64,000 bases of DNA from Nocardioides sp. Root122 (GCF_001425025.1 NZ_LMDE01000001.1:230751-294750); one strand, 5' to 3'; shown: positions 1 to 9,140, numbered from the stretch's first letter. Notes: a model not told the origin generated them from the letters alone. Program-made: numbers and translations.

Positions 1-1290
1 ACCGTCTCGCCCTCGTCGGCCGACGCGGTCGCGGTGCCTGCGACGCGCGGGACCAGCACCGCCGTGCCGCAGGACGTCGTCATCGGCGTGCCCGACGCGC
101 CACCCATGGTGAACAACACGCTGCCGTCGATCAGCGACACCACGCCCGACGTCGGCCAGACGCTCACCGCGACCAGCGGCACGTGGACACCCTCGGACGG
201 CACGTACGCCTACCAGTGGCTCGCCGCGGGCGTGCCGATCACGGGAGCGACCACCAGCGCGTACACGCCCGTCGCGGGCGACGCCGGCAAGGCCCTCGCG
301 GTCCGGGTGACCGCGTCGCGATCGGGTCGCACGAGTGCCAGCGCCGTGTCGGCGAGCACGTCGCCAGTCTCCGCCGGGACGATCACCAACAGCGTCCGGC
401 CGGCGATCAGCGACACGACGCCCGAGGTCGGCCAGGCGCTCACCGCCACCAGCGGCACGTGGAACCTCGCCGACGGGACCTACGCCTACCAGTGGCTCGC
501 CAACGGCACCGCGATCACCGGCGCGACGACGAACGCGTACGCACCGGTCGCCGGCGACGTCGGCAAGAAGCTGTCCGTGCGGGTGACCGCGTCGAGGGCC
601 GGGTGGACGAGCGGCGTGGCCACCTCGGTGGAGACCAGCGCGGTCTCGACCCCGGGCACGCCGGTGATGGTCAACCTGACCCTGCCCACGATCAGCGACA
701 CGACGCCCGAGGTGGGTCAGGCGCTGACCGCGACCAGCGGGACGTGGAACCCGGCCGACGGGACCTACGCCTACCAGTGGCTGGCCGACGGCGCCCCGAT
801 CGCCGGGGCGACGACGAACGGCTACACACCGGTCGACGGCGACGTGGGGAGGACGCTCTCGGTGCGGGTCACCGCGTCCCGGAGCGGCCACACCGCAGAC
901 AGCGCGACGTCTGCGGCGACGTCCGCCGTCGCGGCGGTCGTCACCCCGCCCCCGCCGCCCCCGCCCCCGCCGCCGCCTCCGCCGCCTCCGCCTCCGCCTC
1001 CGCCGCCCCCGCCGCCCGTGGTCGTCACGATCACCTGCCCGACCCCGAAGGCGACCGGCACCTTCTCGGTGGGCAAGAAGGTGAAGGCCGTGGTGGGGAC
1101 CGTGTCCCCGGCGGGCGTCACGGTGACGTACCAGTGGCTGCGCAACGGCAAGGCGATCAAGAAGGCGAAGAAGGCCTCCTACAAGCTCACGGCCAAGGAC
1201 AAGGGCAAGAAGGTCAGCGTCAAGGTGACCTACTCCAAGGCGGGGCTCACCACGGTGGTCAAGACCTCGAAGGCCAAGAAGGTGAAGTAG
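1..1290 (+). CDS. Repeat-rich cell-surface protein (5' end missing)
   Basis: The reading frame is open from base 1, so the true start lies outside the window. What remains is three bacterial Ig-like repeats of about 90 residues, each with an ISDTTP..GQ.LTATSGTW core and a YQWL..G..I.GATT motif. A run of 24 prolines (about 948-1019) follows, then a lysine-rich domain containing YQWLRNGKAIKKA. The repeats are nearly identical at DNA level. The C-terminal domain matches that of the protein at 15041-16699, suggesting a shared exported adhesin-like family. No sortase motif or terminal membrane anchor is visible. The enzymatic part, if any, would be in the missing N-terminus. Confidence 0.85.
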   Translation, partial: TVSPSSADAVAVPATRGTSTAVPQDVVIGVPDAPPMVNNTLPSISDTTPDVGQTLTATSGTWTPSDGTYAYQWLAAGVPITGATTSAYTPVAGDAGKALAVRVTASRSGRTSASAVSASTSPVSAGTITNSVRPAISDTTPEVGQALTATSGTWNLADGTYAYQWLANGTAITGATTNAYAPVAGDVGKKLSVRVTASRAGWTSGVATSVETSAVSTPGTPVMVNLTLPTISDTTPEVGQALTATSGTWNPADGTYAYQWLADGAPIAGATTNGYTPVDGDVGRTLSVRVTASRSGHTADSATSAATSAVAAVVTPPPPPPPPPPPPPPPPPPPPPPPPVVVTITCPTPKATGTFSVGKKVKAVVGTVSPAGVTVTYQWLRNGKAIKKAKKASYKLTAKDKGKKVSVKVTYSKAGLTTVVKTSKAKKVK

Positions 1291-1309
1291 CGGGTGGCGT
1301 GCCGGAGGC

Positions 1310-2854
1310 TCAGGCCTTCGGCACGCCCGGCTTCGGCGTCGCGCGTCCGGTGATCCAGGCGTCGAAGAAGCCGGACAGCTCGCGCCCGGTCTCCTTCTCC
1401 CAGTGGTCGAAGATCTGCTCGCGGGTGACCGAGGCGCCGTCGTTCTCGACCAGCCACGAGCGGGCGATGCGGTAGAACTCGTCGTCACCGAGCTCGACGC
1501 GCAGCTCGTTCCACATCAGGCCGGGCGTGGTGTAGATGTTCGAGCCGCCGAACTGGCGGGGGTCGTAGTCGCCGGGAGGGCCGTACTGGTCACGCAGACC
1601 CTGGTCGGCGGCCCGGGCGCTGTCGATGCTGACGCGCAGCGGCTGCAGCTCGTGCTCGTCCTGGTAGATCCACTGCATCAGCATCGTCATGCCCTCGTTG
1701 AGCCACACGTCGCGCCAGTCGCTGGGCGAGACCTGGTCGCCGTACCACTGGTGCACGAGCTCGTGGGCGATGACGGCCGGCGAGAGGACGTAGTCGTTGT
1801 TGCCCAGCGTCACCATCGTCTGGGTCTCCATGGCGCTCATCGAGTCGGTGACGACCAGGCCGAGCGAGTCGAACGGGTAGGGCCCCAGCTTGGACTCGAT
1901 CCAGTCGACCGACGCCGCTGCGCCCTGCACCTGGTCGAGGTGCTGTGCCATCCCGCGAGGCGTCCAGTAGTCGACGCGCATCCCGGCCGCCGTCGCGGTG
2001 CTGCTGTGGGCGTAGTCGCCGATCGCCAGCGTGATGAGGTACGACGACGCCGGCTCGGTCAGCTGCCACGAGGTCGTGGTGCCCTCCTCGTCGGTCGTGA
2101 GCTCGGTCAGGTGCCCGTTGGAGATGCCGGTCCACGGCGCCGGCGCGTGCACGGTCACGTCGTAGAGCGCCTTGTCCGACGGCTGGTCGTTGACGGGGTA
2201 CCAGGTGTAGGCGCCGTAGGGCTCCTGCATGGTCCACACCTCGCCGGCGTCGGTGATGGTGAAGCCGGTGGTCGAGAAGTCGCCGCGCGTGGTCGGTGCG
2301 GGTGCCGGCACCGGCGTGCCGACGTAGTCGAGGCTCAGCTGGTAGCGCTGGTCGGCGACGATCGGCGCCTTGACGACGAGGTCCTTGCCGCGCCGCGCGA
2401 AGACGACGGGCTCGCCGTCGAGGGACACCTCGCCGACGGTGAGGCCGCGGCCGAGGTCGAGCTGGAACCGGGGCGCCCTGCGGGTCGCCCGGAAGTCGAT
2501 GACAGCCTCGCCCCGGAGCTCCTCGTCCGACGGGTCCCAGGTGAGGTCGAGGTCGTAGTGCAGCGCGTCGACCCGCGGGTCGCCGACGTCGGGGTAGACG
2601 CTGTCCTCGACCGGCGTCGAGAGCGCCAGGTCGAGGTCCTGCTCGACGGGCTCGGTGAGGGGCGGCGGCGAGGTGGGCGCGACCGCGTCCCGGGCGGCCT
2701 CGGTCGCCGTCGCCGCGGGCCGCTCCAGCTCGCCGGCGGCCTCCTGCTCGCTCGAGCAGCCGGCGAGCAGCACCAGCGCCGCCAGCACGCCGAGCCGGGT
2801 GCGCAGGCCCGCGGGGACTGCTGCCGCGGGCGCACTCGACCGGCGTCGGGTCAT
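1310..2854 (-). CDS. M1-family metallopeptidase lipoprotein
   Basis: A 514-residue zinc aminopeptidase-like protein. It begins with a basic stretch, a hydrophobic signal and a lipobox (LLAGC followed by SSEQ), so it should be a lipid-anchored exported protein. The M1 zinc site is intact: HELVH at about residues 364-368 and the third ligand in NEG at about 387, with the family spacing of 18 residues. SAMET upstream stands where the family has its GAMEN-type exopeptidase motif. The C-terminal HEAT-like part of long M1 enzymes is missing, as is common in short bacterial forms. ATG 2854 overlaps the stop of the upstream sigma-factor gene (ATGA), so the two are translationally coupled. The frame upstream of 2854 is just antisense coding shadow. 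Confidence 0.9.
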   Translation of the reverse strand: MTRRRSSAPAAAVPAGLRTRLGVLAALVLLAGCSSEQEAAGELERPAATATEAARDAVAPTSPPPLTEPVEQDLDLALSTPVEDSVYPDVGDPRVDALHYDLDLTWDPSDEELRGEAVIDFRATRRAPRFQLDLGRGLTVGEVSLDGEPVVFARRGKDLVVKAPIVADQRYQLSLDYVGTPVPAPAPTTRGDFSTTGFTITDAGEVWTMQEPYGAYTWYPVNDQPSDKALYDVTVHAPAPWTGISNGHLTELTTDEEGTTTSWQLTEPASSYLITLAIGDYAHSSTATAAGMRVDYWTPRGMAQHLDQVQGAAASVDWIESKLGPYPFDSLGLVVTDSMSAMETQTMVTLGNNDYVLSPAVIAHELVHQWYGDQVSPSDWRDVWLNEGMTMLMQWIYQDEHELQPLRVSIDSARAADQGLRDQYGPPGDYDPRQFGGSNIYTTPGLMWNELRVELGDDEFYRIARSWLVENDGASVTREQIFDHWEKETGRELSGFFDAWITGRATPKPGVPKA

Positions 2855-3429
2855 CTCTCGCCCCGAAGCAGCGGCCGGGCGAGCTTGCGGCCGTGGTGGA
2901 TCTGGGCCTTGACGGTGCCCAGAGGGGCATCGACCAGCGCCGCGATCTCGTCGTAGGGGAGGCCGTAGACGTCGCGCAGCAGCAGCGGCTCGACGAACTG
3001 CGGGTGGTCGCGCTCGATCGTCTCCATCGCGTCGAGGAGGTCGAGCCGGGTGCCGGCGATGACGCTGGTGGTGCGCGGGTCGGGGCGGTCGTGCGCGCCG
3101 TCCTCGAAGTCCGTGGGGGTGGCCAGGTTGCGCAGCCGGCGGTAGGTCGTGCGGGCACTGTTGACGGCCACGATGTGCAGCCAGGTGGTGAACCGGCCCC
3201 GGCCGCCCCAGCTGCCGATCTTGGTGGCGACGTTGAGCATCGCCTCCTGGCACGCGTCCTCGGCGTCGCCGGAGTAGGGGAGCACCCCGCGGCAGATGTT
3301 CAGCACCCGCGGTCGCACCTCCGCCAGCAGCTGCTCCAGTGCATCACGGTCGCCGTCACGGGCCTGCTGGGCCAGCGCGTCGATGTCGTCGGGTGCCAGT
3401 GCGGCCCCGTGCTCCCCCGAATAGCTCAC
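2851..3429 (-). CDS. ECF-type RNA polymerase sigma factor
   Basis: A 192-residue sigma-70 family protein. Region 2 is seen in DAEDACQEAMLNVATKIGSW and GRFTTWLHIVAVNSA; region 4 in LLLRDVYGLPYDEIAALVDAP..TVKAQIHHGRKLARPLL. It would direct polymerase to a small regulon. No anti-sigma gene with a zinc-finger motif follows; instead its stop overlaps the start of the M1 peptidase lipoprotein by 4 nt. The GTG start at 3429 is only 20 nt from the divergent kinase start, so control of the two may be shared. That the sigma factor acts in envelope stress is an inference from the neighbours. Confidence 0.92.
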   Translation of the reverse strand: MSYSGEHGAALAPDDIDALAQQARDGDRDALEQLLAEVRPRVLNICRGVLPYSGDAEDACQEAMLNVATKIGSWGGRGRFTTWLHIVAVNSARTTYRRLRNLATPTDFEDGAHDRPDPRTTSVIAGTRLDLLDAMETIERDHPQFVEPLLLRDVYGLPYDEIAALVDAPLGTVKAQIHHGRKLARPLLRGER

Positions 3430-3437
3430 CCCTGCAC

Positions 3438-3443
3438 GATAAT
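3438..3443 (+). promoter_or_regulatory. Leaderless -10 element of the Ser/Thr kinase
   Basis: GATAAT ends 6 nt before GTG 3450, the usual layout for a leaderless actinobacterial transcript. It supports the GTG at 3450 over upstream in-frame codons that would run into the divergent sigma-factor gene. Confidence 0.6.
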
Positions 3444-3449
3444 GCCCGG

Positions 3450-4907
3450 GTGTCCGCTCCCTCTCGCCTCGGTCGGTATCCCGTGCGCCGTCGCATCGGG
3501 TCCGGGGCCTTCGCGACCGTCTGGCTCGCCTACGACGAGCACCTCGACTCGCCCGTCGCCATCAAGGTCCTCGCGGACAACTGGACCGGCGACCTGCACA
3601 TCCGCCAGCGCTTCCTGGAGGAGGGCCGCTTCCTGCGCAAGGTCGAGTCGCCGCACGTGGTGACCGTCTACGACGCCGGCGAGCTGGTCGACGACCGCCC
3701 CTACCTCGTCATGGCCTACGCCGACCAGGGCACGCTCGCCGACCGGCTCGAGCTGTCCGCCCTGGAGCCTGCGCAGGCGCTCACCGTCATCTCGCAGGTC
3801 GGGAAGGGCCTGACCGCCCTGCACGACCGCGGGGTGCTCCACCGCGACATCAAGCCCGCCAACGTGCTGTTCCGCACCGTCGAGAACGGCCGCGGCTCGC
3901 AGGTCGTCGCCATGGTCGGCGACCTCGGGCTGGGCAAGGCCATGGACATGTCGTCGCGGCTGACCATGGTCGGTGGCACGCCGACCTACGTCGCGCCCGA
4001 GCAGGCGCTCGGCGAGGGACTCGACCCGCGCGCCGACCAGTTCTCCCTCGCCGCACTCAGCTACTACCTCCTGGCGGGTCGTCAGCCCTACGACCACAAG
4101 AGCCTCTCGGCGGCCGAGGACCCCGCGCCCCCGCCGCCGATGGAGATCGGCAACGCCGACGCGGAGGCCGTGGTGCTCAAGGCGTTGTCAAAGGACCGCG
4201 ACGACCGCTTCGACGACGTCGAGTCGTTCGTCGCCGCGCTCGTGGACGCCATGGGCGGCGACATCGACGAGGCGCCCCAGGCGTGGATGCCGGTGGATCC
4301 CGAGCTGACCCAGGCAGGGGCGCGGCCCGTGAGCACGGGCGTCATCGGCAGCCTGCCGTCGGTGCCCGACGCCGTACGCCGCCGCACGTGGCCGTGGATG
4401 GTCGCCGCGGTGCTGGCGCTGGCGATGGGCGGCGGCCTCGGCTGGACCCTCGAGCGGGCGGCCACCACCGACCGCACCATCGACGACGCCACCGGCACGA
4501 TCTCGGTGACGGTGCCCGAGGCCTGGACCGCGCAGGTGGACCCCGAGCCGTGGACGCCGGCGGAGGGCCAGCAGGAGCAGCCCTCGATCGCGTCCGGGTC
4601 GCGCGCGGACTGGAACACCGACGCCGCCCCGGCCCCCGGTGTCTTCGTCGGCATCCTCGAGGGCGAGAAGCTGCCGACCCGCGTGCCCCAGCACCCGGCC
4701 TGCGAGACCGCGCGCAAGCCGGTCTTCGACGAGCGCGAGGGCGACCGGTCGATGACCGTGTTCTTCAACGGCTGCCCGGGCGCCGACTACACCGTCGAGC
4801 GCGTCGTCCAGGTCAACGAGAACCAGCTGCTGTGGGTGCAGGTGCGCAGCCACGACCGGGGCACCGCCAACCGGGTGCTCGAGTCGGTCTCCTGCTTCTG
4901 CGCCTGA
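3450..4907 (+). CDS. Membrane-anchored Ser/Thr protein kinase (PknB type)
   Basis: A 485-residue Hanks-type kinase. Visible are the glycine loop GSGAFATVW (17-25), Lys39 in VAIKVL, the catalytic loop HRDIKPAN (131-138), DLG in place of DFG (158-160) and APE (182-184). One membrane helix lies at about 311-332 (WPWMVAAVLALAMGGGLGW), leaving a C-terminal extracellular domain of about 150 residues. No PASTA repeats are present. The extracellular domain (VTVPEAW near its start) resembles the two secreted proteins at 4920-6222, which may be related sensor domains. A short palindrome (4913-4929) after the stop could end convergent transcripts. Confidence 0.92.
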   Translation: MSAPSRLGRYPVRRRIGSGAFATVWLAYDEHLDSPVAIKVLADNWTGDLHIRQRFLEEGRFLRKVESPHVVTVYDAGELVDDRPYLVMAYADQGTLADRLELSALEPAQALTVISQVGKGLTALHDRGVLHRDIKPANVLFRTVENGRGSQVVAMVGDLGLGKAMDMSSRLTMVGGTPTYVAPEQALGEGLDPRADQFSLAALSYYLLAGRQPYDHKSLSAAEDPAPPPPMEIGNADAEAVVLKALSKDRDDRFDDVESFVAALVDAMGGDIDEAPQAWMPVDPELTQAGARPVSTGVIGSLPSVPDAVRRRTWPWMVAAVLALAMGGGLGWTLERAATTDRTIDDATGTISVTVPEAWTAQVDPEPWTPAEGQQEQPSIASGSRADWNTDAAPAPGVFVGILEGEKLPTRVPQHPACETARKPVFDEREGDRSMTVFFNGCPGADYTVERVVQVNENQLLWVQVRSHDRGTANRVLESVSCFCA

Positions 4908-4919
4908 GGCGTGCTGGGC

Positions 4920-5558
4920 TCAGCCCAGCTCCATCCCCGCGGCGACGCGCGCGATCAGGTCGGCCATGCCCGCGTCGTCCACCTCGCGTCCCGTCACCGC
5001 GATCTCGACCTGCGCGTTGTCGGAGCCGGTGAGGTCGAGCCACGTGAGGTAGCCGTGGCGCAGGTGGTTGGACGTCACGAACGTGAAGTGGAGCAGGCCG
5101 TCGGCCTGGCTGATGATGTCGACGTTCTCCTCGTCCTCGTTGAGCTCGCCGATCCGGTTGTCCAACGTCCACTGGATCGAGCGTCGGTTGCTGAGCACCT
5201 GCTCGACGCGCAGGACGTAGCCGAAGTCGGGTTGGTCGGGCGGTCGCCACTGCCACTCGTTGAGGGAGTTGACGGAGAAGTCCCAGCCCCGCGGGACCGG
5301 GAACGACATCTTGAAGTCGCCCGTGCCGACGCTGGTGCGCACCAGGTCGAGCGACGGCGCCAGGGGCGCGGTCCCGGGGTCGGGCAGCAGCTCGGGGACC
5401 GGGTCGACCGGCAGGCTCGGCGACTGGGCCGCCACCGGCGCCGCGGCACCACTGCCGGGAGGGTGCTCGCCGACGACCAGTGAGATGCCGAAGCCGGCCA
5501 CGCTGCCGAGCGCGAGCAGCAGCACGAGGGCGAGCGGGGCCCGGGTCCTCACCGCCAT
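4920..5558 (-). CDS. Secreted or membrane-anchored protein, paralogue of 5569-6222
   Basis: A 212-residue protein of no known function. It has an N-terminal hydrophobic segment (LALVLLLALGSVAGFGISLVV), a proline/alanine-rich linker to about residue 75, and a single extracytoplasmic domain that begins with FPVPRGWDF and ends with DLIARVAAGMEL. The same domain layout occurs in the next gene and, more distantly, in the extracellular part of the kinase at 3450-4907. A ligand-binding or kinase-partner role is possible but only inferred from position and likeness. Confidence 0.8.
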   Translation of the reverse strand: MAVRTRAPLALVLLLALGSVAGFGISLVVGEHPPGSGAAAPVAAQSPSLPVDPVPELLPDPGTAPLAPSLDLVRTSVGTGDFKMSFPVPRGWDFSVNSLNEWQWRPPDQPDFGYVLRVEQVLSNRRSIQWTLDNRIGELNEDEENVDIISQADGLLHFTFVTSNHLRHGYLTWLDLTGSDNAQVEIAVTGREVDDAGMADLIARVAAGMELG

Positions 5559-5568
5559 GGGTCCCTCG

Positions 5569-6222
5569 TCACTGGACCGGTCCGCCGGTCGCGCCGCGCA
5601 TGCCCTCGGCGACCCGGTCGATGAGGTCCTTGCTGCCGGGCACGTCCCGCTCGCGGCCGTGCACCACGATCTCGACGTCGGCCTGGCCGCTGGAGTCGAG
5701 GTCGAGCCAGCGCATGAAGCTGTGGCGGGCGTTGCCCTCGTTACTGCGGTAGGTGTACTCCAGCGAGCTCGGGCCGCGGTCGACGATGACCACGTCCTCC
5801 TGCTCGGCGCGCAGCCGCTCGACGCGGATGTCGATGGCGTCCTCGATCGTGATGTCCTGGCTGTCGATCTGCTCGACGCGCATCACGTAGCTGTTGTTGG
5901 ACGTGCCCGGCTCCTTCCACTTCGTCTCGTTGGAGGCGTTGGCGTTGGTGCGCCAGCCCCGCGGGACGGGGAAGAAGATCTCGAACTTCCCGCTGCCCAT
6001 CGCGCCGGTGGTCATCGGGATCCCCGGCAGGAGCCTCGGGTCGTCCGGGTCGGGCGCATAGGGACGCGGCGCCTGCACGGGGAGGTCCGGCTCCTCGGCG
6101 GGCACGGGAGCCGGCACGCCGGCCCCGATGCTGGTGTCGCGGGTCTGTGCGGAGGCGGCGTAACCGCCCCCGGCGCCGACCGCCAGGAGCACGACCAGCA
6201 CCGCAGGCCCCCGCCATTCCAT
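5569..6222 (-). CDS. Secreted or membrane-anchored protein, paralogue of 4920-5558
   Basis: A 217-residue protein with an N-terminal membrane segment (LVVLLAVGAGGGYAASA), a proline-rich linker and the same FPVPRGW...LIDRVAEGM domain as its downstream paralogue, so the pair arose by tandem duplication. ATG 6222 is preferred over GTG 6228 because TAGGTT ends exactly 6 nt before the ATG, fitting a leaderless promoter. The 10-nt gap to the next gene suggests cotranscription. Function unknown. Confidence 0.8.
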   Translation of the reverse strand: MEWRGPAVLVVLLAVGAGGGYAASAQTRDTSIGAGVPAPVPAEEPDLPVQAPRPYAPDPDDPRLLPGIPMTTGAMGSGKFEIFFPVPRGWRTNANASNETKWKEPGTSNNSYVMRVEQIDSQDITIEDAIDIRVERLRAEQEDVVIVDRGPSSLEYTYRSNEGNARHSFMRWLDLDSSGQADVEIVVHGRERDVPGSKDLIDRVAEGMRGATGGPVQ

Positions 6223-6315
6223 GGGCACAACCTAACGGGGGCGCGGCCCGGCGCTCTCCTGCCCGCGCCCGGTCCGGCTCGCGGGGGGCGCGGTGCATGC
6301 CCGCACAAGACCTCT

Positions 6316-6321
6316 TACGGT
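6316..6321 (+). promoter_or_regulatory. Leaderless -10 element of the amidohydrolase gene
   Basis: TACGGT ends 6 nt before ATG 6328, matching the TAnnnT-N6-start rule of leaderless actinobacterial genes; it fixes the start well inside the longer open frame. Confidence 0.6.
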
Positions 6322-6327
6322 GGCCCC

Positions 6328-7818
6328 ATGCTCCTGCGCAACGCCCGCCTCGTCGCCGTCACCGAGCACGTGCCCGGACCCGTCGACGTGCGCGTCGAGG
6401 ACGGCCGCGTCGTCGAGGTCGGCCCCGGCCTGAGCGCGCGCGGCAGCGAGACGTCGTACGACGCCGGGGGCGGGTGGCTGATGCCCGGCCTGTGGGACCA
6501 GCACGTGCACCTCGGCCAGTGGACGCTCGCCTCCGCGCGGCTCGACCTCGGGCCCGCGCGCTCCAGCGCGGACGCGGTGGCGCGGGTGCGCGAGCGGCTC
6601 GAGCAGTGGCCCGACCTGCCGGTCATCGGCTGGGGCCACCGGCCGACCGCGTGGCCGGACAACCCCACGGTCTCCGACCTCGACGCGATCGCGACCGACC
6701 AGCCGATCGTGCTCATCGCCGGCGACGGGCACCACGGCTGGCTCAACACGATCGCCCTGCACATGCTCGCCCTCCCGATCCGCGACAGCGTCGTCACCGA
6801 GGCCGAGTGGTTCCAGGCCTACGGCCGGCTCGCCGCCGTCGTCGGCTCCGACGGCACCGCTCCGGAGGCCTACCGGCGCTCGATGGAGGCCGCAGCGGCG
6901 CAGGGAGTGGTCGGCGTCGTCGACCTGGAGTTCAGCGGCGGGGTCGCGGACTGGGCCGCCCGCTGGGCCGGCGGCGCCGACCTGATCCGGGTCCGGCACG
7001 CCTGCTACGCCGACGGGCTCGACGACGTGCTCGCACGTGGCCTGCGCTCGGGCGATCCCCTCGACGGGGATCCGAGGCTGACGATGGGGCCGCTGAAGAT
7101 CATCAGCGACGGCTCCCTCAACACCCGCACCGCCTGGTGCTGCGAGCCCTACGCCGAGAAGGCGGTGCCCGGCTTCGAGGAGGGCCAGCCCAACCAGACG
7201 CCGGCCGAGCTCCGCGAGCTGCTCGCCCGAGCCGTGGCAGGGGGGCTCGAGGTGGCGGTGCACGCCATCGGCGACCGGGCGGTCACCGAGGCGCTGGCCG
7301 CCTTCGCGGACACCGGTGCCCGCGGCGGGATCGAGCACGTGCAGCTCACCACCCGCGGCGACGTACGCCGGATGGCCGCGCTCGGTGTCCGGGCGAGCGT
7401 GCAGCCGGCCCACCTCATCGACGACCGTGACGTCACCGACCGGTTGTGGCCCGGGCGCGCGGAGCGGTGCTTCCCGCTGCGCTGGATGCTCGACGACGGC
7501 GTCGACGTTGTCCTGGGCTCCGACGCCCCGGTCTCACCGCTCGACCCCTGGCTCGCCATCGCGGCCGCGGTCCACCGCTCCGGCGACGACCGCGAGCCCT
7601 GGCACCCCGAGCAGTCGATCACCGCCCGCGAGGCGCTGGCGGCGTCGACCGACGGGTGGGGCACCGTCGCCGTGGGTCACCCCGCTGACCTGGTCCTCCT
7701 CGATGCCGACCCGCTGGCCGGCGCGTCCGACCGGGCCCACGGCCTCGCGCTGCGCGACTTCGCCGACCACGTCGTCACCACCTGGGTCGCGGGTGAGACG
7801 GCGTACGAGCGCGACTGA
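6328..7818 (+). CDS. Amidohydrolase family protein (YtcJ/amidohydrolase_3 type)
   Basis: A 496-residue metal-dependent hydrolase. It has the N-terminal beta-sandwich strand (LLRNARLVAVTE), the first metal motif HVH in LWDQHVHLGQW (about 56-62), a second-metal histidine in VAVHAIGDRAV, and the catalytic Asp in LGSDAPVSPLDPW. ISDGSLNTRTAW is characteristic of the YtcJ-like branch. The substrate cannot be read from the sequence; relatives act on N-substituted formamides and other amides. No export signal, so cytoplasmic. The nearest downstream gene is convergent, so this looks like a single-gene unit. Confidence 0.9.
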   Translation: MLLRNARLVAVTEHVPGPVDVRVEDGRVVEVGPGLSARGSETSYDAGGGWLMPGLWDQHVHLGQWTLASARLDLGPARSSADAVARVRERLEQWPDLPVIGWGHRPTAWPDNPTVSDLDAIATDQPIVLIAGDGHHGWLNTIALHMLALPIRDSVVTEAEWFQAYGRLAAVVGSDGTAPEAYRRSMEAAAAQGVVGVVDLEFSGGVADWAARWAGGADLIRVRHACYADGLDDVLARGLRSGDPLDGDPRLTMGPLKIISDGSLNTRTAWCCEPYAEKAVPGFEEGQPNQTPAELRELLARAVAGGLEVAVHAIGDRAVTEALAAFADTGARGGIEHVQLTTRGDVRRMAALGVRASVQPAHLIDDRDVTDRLWPGRAERCFPLRWMLDDGVDVVLGSDAPVSPLDPWLAIAAAVHRSGDDREPWHPEQSITAREALAASTDGWGTVAVGHPADLVLLDADPLAGASDRAHGLALRDFADHVVTTWVAGETAYERD

Positions 7819-7823
7819 CCGCG

Positions 7824-7913
7824 GGGGCCACAACCGCCGCACATGTGCGGGTTCTCGCCCTCGGTGATCCGTCCGAGGGGCCAGAACCGCCACACGTGTA
7901 CGGCTTCTCGCCC
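7824..7913. repeat. Two-copy intergenic repeat with palindromic core
   Basis: Two direct copies, 7824-7860 and 7877-7913 (53 bp apart), of a 37-bp element beginning GGGGCCA and ending TTCTCGCCC. Copy one holds a perfect 14-bp palindrome (CCGCACATGTGCGG, 7837-7850); copy two keeps only ACACGTGT at the centre. They fill the gap between two convergent genes, so they could act as a bidirectional terminator, but there is no T-tract. Confidence 0.7.
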
Positions 7914-7932
7914 CGCGGCGGTCCCCTGGCCG

Positions 7933-9120
7933 TCAGGCCAGCGCGAGCGTCGCGTCCAGCACGAAGGCCGGGTCCTCCAGCCGGTCGCCGTAGACCTCGC
8001 GGAGCTGGCCGACGCGGTAGCGCACGGTCTGGGCATGGACGAAGAGCTCCTCGGCGACCGCGTCGCGGCGGCCGTGGTGGAGCAGCCAGCTGCGGAGCGT
8101 GTCGGTCAGCTTCTCCGCCGTCGACGGTCGGAGGTCGGCCAGCGGCGCCAGCACCCGGGCCCGCAGGTCTGCACGCGCGTCGGCGTCGGCTGCCAGCACC
8201 AGTGCGGCGAGGTGGTCGTCGGAGTCCACGAGCCCCTCGACGCCGAGCGTGGCGCACCGCACGGCCCGGCGGTAGGACGCCGACGCCTCGAGCCACGCGG
8301 TGCTGGGCCCGACGACTGCGTCGGTGCCGCGCAGCGCCCGCAGCAACGTACGACGTGCGGTGGCCGACCCGGTGCTGGGCACCAGGAGCAAGGCATGCCC
8401 CTCCGGCAATCCGGCCAGGTCGTCGGTGGGCTGGAGGGTGCGGGGGTCGAGCGCGGTCAGGGCGTGGGAGACCTGCGACTCCGGGAGCAGGACCGCGGTC
8501 AGCGCACCGGGCGGCTCCCAGTCCGCCCGCTCGGCGGCCGCGTTGACGGCGTCGGCAGGGGCGCCGGTGAGCAGGGCCCGTGCGAGGCGTTCGAGGTTGC
8601 GCTGGCGCACGCGCCCGCTGCTCTCGAGCTCGTCGGTGTGCCCCGCGACCGAGGCCGCGGAGAGCTCGTCGATGTAGGCGAAGACCAGCTCGGCGAAGCG
8701 CGCCAGCTGCTCGGCGCCGATCCCCGCCTCCACGGCGGCGTCGGCCATGTCGCGCCACGAGGTGCGCGCGCCGACGCGGTAGGCGGCCAGCAGCGCCTCG
8801 ACGGTGCGACCGCTGCGCGCCTCCCCGCGACCGAGCTGGTAGGCCCCCTCGATCGCCGGTGCCTTCGGCGGCGGCGCCTTGCCGTCCTGGCGGGTGGCGA
8901 GGGTGAGGAAGCCGCCGAGCGCGAGCTGGACCGCGTTGCGGATCACCTCACCCATCCGACCGCTGAAGGCGCCGGCATAGCTGGGCACCTCGTCGATGAT
9001 GGTGAGGACGACGCGGTCCGCGACCTCGACGAGCCGCGAGCGCAGCGCCTCGGCCACCTGCGGGTCGAGGCCCACGACTGTCTGCATTTGTGTGGCAGAG
9101 CGCACAGGTTCTGTTGCCAT
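7933..9120 (-). CDS. PucR-type helix-turn-helix transcriptional regulator
   Basis: A 395-residue regulator. The C-terminus carries the PucR/CdaR HTH signature: LRSWLLHHGRRDAVAEELFVH (written in parts: LRSWLLHHG, then RRDAVAEELFVHAQTVRYRV) followed by RLEDPAFVLDATLALA. The N-terminal 180 residues are helical and belong to the RsbT co-antagonist/PucR N-terminal type; the middle is a GGDEF-like fold without catalytic residues. It is divergent from the ferredoxin reductase and desaturase genes, with a palindromic operator between them, so it is the likely local regulator. The effector may be a fatty acid or redox signal (inference). Confidence 0.88.
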   Translation of the reverse strand: MATEPVRSATQMQTVVGLDPQVAEALRSRLVEVADRVVLTIIDEVPSYAGAFSGRMGEVIRNAVQLALGGFLTLATRQDGKAPPPKAPAIEGAYQLGRGEARSGRTVEALLAAYRVGARTSWRDMADAAVEAGIGAEQLARFAELVFAYIDELSAASVAGHTDELESSGRVRQRNLERLARALLTGAPADAVNAAAERADWEPPGALTAVLLPESQVSHALTALDPRTLQPTDDLAGLPEGHALLLVPSTGSATARRTLLRALRGTDAVVGPSTAWLEASASYRRAVRCATLGVEGLVDSDDHLAALVLAADADARADLRARVLAPLADLRPSTAEKLTDTLRSWLLHHGRRDAVAEELFVHAQTVRYRVGQLREVYGDRLEDPAFVLDATLALA

Positions 9121-9140
9121 CGGGACTCCTGTGGTGTCTT

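Noticed and set aside
5260..6327. Upstream extension of the amidohydrolase frame
   Set aside because: It runs through two minus-strand genes; TACGGT-N6-ATG fixes the start at 6328.
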